Shown here piece by piece: positions 58,901-64,000 of a DNA stretch of 64,000 nucleotides (positions are counted from its first letter, which is position 1; each line of letters opens with the position of its first letter). The notes under the pieces are model-generated. The model saw only the letters and a program-made list of their open reading frames with translations, was not told the DNA's origin and searched no databases. This DNA comes from Trebouxia sp. TZW2008. Taxonomy: Eukaryota > Chlorophyta > Trebouxiophyceae > Trebouxiales > Trebouxiaceae. The stretch is from NCBI GenBank assembly GCA_002118135.1, contig BDIU01000324.1:1-64000 (forward strand), written 5' to 3'. A program made the translations under genes and the position numbers.

Positions 58901-59841
58901 CAGCGGTATTGTACAGGCTGTCAAGCAGTGTGGGCAAAGCTATGGCGACATTTTGGCTCAGGCCTGGACTGATGCTACAAAGGTGTAATGAGTAGTGAGG
59001 TGTGATGCTTTGCATGTGCGTGAACACGTCATCATGCTTTCTAGTGGACCATGCTTGCATTCAACTGGCACCAGTGAGCTGCTCATACACCATTTGCATA
59101 TGCGAAAGAAGACAGGTGATGAAGGGTGCTGCAAATGTCATGCTACATTGAATATCAGCTGTGATGACAATCAGAATGACAAACAGCAATGATGACACTG
59201 ACACACCGCAATGAAGCAGATGCACACCTCATTCTGGTTGCCTGAGCCTGGCTTGCGTGCAGCTTGTGAGGGCAAGTTCAGGCATTCCTCCACATTGTCT
59301 TGAATCTGAACCGTTAGCACTGCACATCATGATGTTTGTAGAAGCTTGCATGCCGGTTTCATAATGCACTGTGTTTTCAATGACATGAATGCTGCGAACC
59401 CAAATGGCACTGAACCATGCATGAGCACCCAACAGAACCTGAATGGTAAAGCAGGATCGTTTGAAGATTGCAATGAATAGATATGTGGTTCTCACCCTGT
59501 GACCTTTCATCCAAGTCTTGAATTGTCTTGAGCAATCTTTGCAACTCTGATGGTAGCCCTACTGTGCCTGCAAACAGGTATGTGTTGTTAGCAGCTGTAT
59601 ATGATTCAACTCATTGCCCACGGTTTGCATGACTACAGGCATTGATTGCGCCATTTCTGCATGATCATCAATTCTTTTGCCAATGATGCAAGCGGATGCC
59701 AACGCATGCTGCATCTCGGATCTGGGATATGCAATGAGCAACTTCGAGACAATGTATCCATGGGGCTTGCATGCATGAGTTCCTGGCTTGAATCTGCAAC
59801 TCACTTTCAATGTAATTTTCCAGGTAAACCACACTCGTCAT
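56000..59841 (-). CDS. ING-type N-terminal domain protein with C-terminal Tudor domain
   Basis: Eight exons join in phase to 337 residues: 59805-59841, 59496-59567, 59228-59298, 58410-58565, 57770-57874, 57117-57264, 56676-56875 and 56000-56224. The start MTSVVYLENYIE, then GLPSELQRLLKTIQDLDERS, is the ING signature. A helix (KKIEEEQRMLMQWAEERLALAQ, joined by LELHTAQATKDI) corresponds to the ING dimerising coiled coil. A low-complexity linker rich in Ala, His, Pro and Met follows. The last exon is Tudor-like (GRRAELYWPDDNLWYLILI, then SIMYSTGETEELNL). ING proteins read H3K4me3 through a PHD finger and recruit acetyltransferase or deacetylase complexes; no PHD Cys/His pattern is present. A Tudor domain may read a histone mark in its place (inference). 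The exon at 58410 uses a GC donor. The gene is head-to-head with VPS4. Confidence 0.85.
57950..58345 (-). repeat. Partial copies of the ING 58410-58565 exon
   Basis: At about 58246-58340 the minus strand repeats LALAQSLLGLLELHTAQATK almost unchanged, again followed by DSELQ and a gcaggc boundary, but without an acceptor. A weaker copy near 57965-58090 keeps only ELHMAEI-like residues. Both lie downstream of the live exon in the same intron. Confidence 0.7.
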
Positions 59842-60490
59842 GACGCTGTAACCGTAAAAGCTGCAGTTTTGGCCTCATTGAGGCCGCGCAAGCCTTCAAC
59901 GCATCGTGATGGGTGCAGCTTCGCCAAAGTGTATCGACACCTCTCAGGTTTCGCTACAATGCTGTCGCCAAATGCCAAATGCAGCATGCAGCGCTCAGTG
60001 TCGGTCAAGATCAAAACTTATTGTCGTGGAGAGTTTGCGGAGCCGGTGGGTCTATAAAGAAACGCGCTTGCGCTCAAGAATCGAAACTGTCGTCGACGTC
60101 CAGATGCAAGTCACGCCCGCATGTCGACTTCGATGTCTCAGCTCGCTTGTGACTTTGAAGACATACGCCGAGGCCTTGTCGTATTACGGATCGTCTGCCG
60201 TAACAAGCTTCAGCCAAGTGCCAGCATGCAAGGGCAACTTCAGGTGCAACCTGCTTCAGTCCGACGCAATCTCTCTTTCGTCAGCAACAGCAGTGTTGGG
60301 GTCGATTTCATCGTGCGGTGTCTCTCAAACGTCTGTGTGGCGGGTACCGGCGTTTGCCCTCGTTTGATCTGGTTCTAGTGATTGTTGCGAGTGACAGCCC
60401 CGAGCTCGGACGCGCTGTATTTTTCATTCATTCAGCTGCTTTCATTGACGGGCCTTGACTGGTGGGCAAAGTGCTTGGGCTAGGGCTGTG
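59842..60490. promoter_or_regulatory. Divergent intergenic region (putative bidirectional promoter)
   Basis: The ING-Tudor gene starts at 59841 on the minus strand and VPS4 at 60491 on the plus strand. The 649 bp between must hold both promoters. It is relatively rich in CG dinucleotides. A plus-strand open frame across 59906-60367 has no recognisable family and is probably chance. Confidence 0.5.
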
Positions 60491-63906
<3,416 letters not shown>

Positions 63907-64000
63907 AGTAATCATGCTGGCCGCTTTCTCTGCATCGTGGATAGTCTTTACCGTCCTGCTCAGTCAGATTGATTTAGCTGTGTACCCCTCCTGCTTTGTG
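63907..64000 (+). other. VPS4 3' flank
   Basis: The last 94 bp contain the start of the VPS4 3' UTR. No TGTAA poly(A) signal is reached before the window ends. Confidence 0.4.

Noticed and set aside
59906..60367. 153-residue plus-strand open frame between ING and VPS4
   Set aside because: It has no family resemblance, overlaps the promoter zone, and has no clear splice or poly(A) context.

Overview
The window reads as intron-rich nuclear DNA of a green alga. Nearly every gene is cut into exons of about 60-450 bp by GT-AG (sometimes GC-AG) introns. The gene set mixes plant-type families (DA1, a von Willebrand A protein, a 3'-5' exonuclease/Ycf45-like ATPase/R3H protein) with a ciliary gene (DZIP1) and an animal-style membrane UGT. 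A chlorophyte LINE-like fragment is also present. The best guess is a chlorophyte, perhaps a trebouxiophyte that still has motile zoospores; this is inferred from gene content only. Exon borders were found by hand from splice sites, continuous reading phase and remembered family consensus.

Layout: 1-1334, upstream DNA with a short dispersed repeat. 1335-5075 (+), VWA-domain protein. 6029-17205 (-), protein-L-isoaspartate methyltransferase fused to BTB/BACK. 17206-18003, divergent intergenic region. About 18004-24621 (+), large acidic, coiled-coil, FG-containing protein of unknown function. 25221-29812 (-), DA1-family ubiquitin-dependent peptidase with UIM and LIM domains. 30220 to about 33245 (-), exonuclease/Ycf45-like ATPase/R3H fusion that lacks key residues. 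33250-34779, unresolved. 34780-47208 (-), DZIP1-like coiled-coil protein of 22 exons. 47965 to about 50024 (-), dead Ty3/gypsy fragment abutting a LINE fragment (+, about 50022-50350). 50832-55004 (-), UDP-glycosyltransferase with an in-frame TGA. 56000-59841 (-), ING-type protein ending in a Tudor domain instead of PHD. 60491-63906 (+), VPS4 AAA ATPase, complete.

The most striking pattern is genome structure rather than one gene. In six of the genes, individual exons with their flanking intron edges have been copied in tandem. Usually one copy is intact and in phase, and the others are frameshifted or truncated fossils inside the intron. In the acidic protein three copies of a symmetric 120-147 bp exon all stay open, so there the process seems to have lengthened the protein. 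GC-AG introns with the same AG|GCAAGC donor recur in at least three genes.

The genes do not form a pathway. Two pairs start head-to-head (6029-17205 with the acidic gene; ING with VPS4) and may share promoters. Two pairs end tail-to-tail (VWA with PIMT-BTB; acidic gene with DA1).
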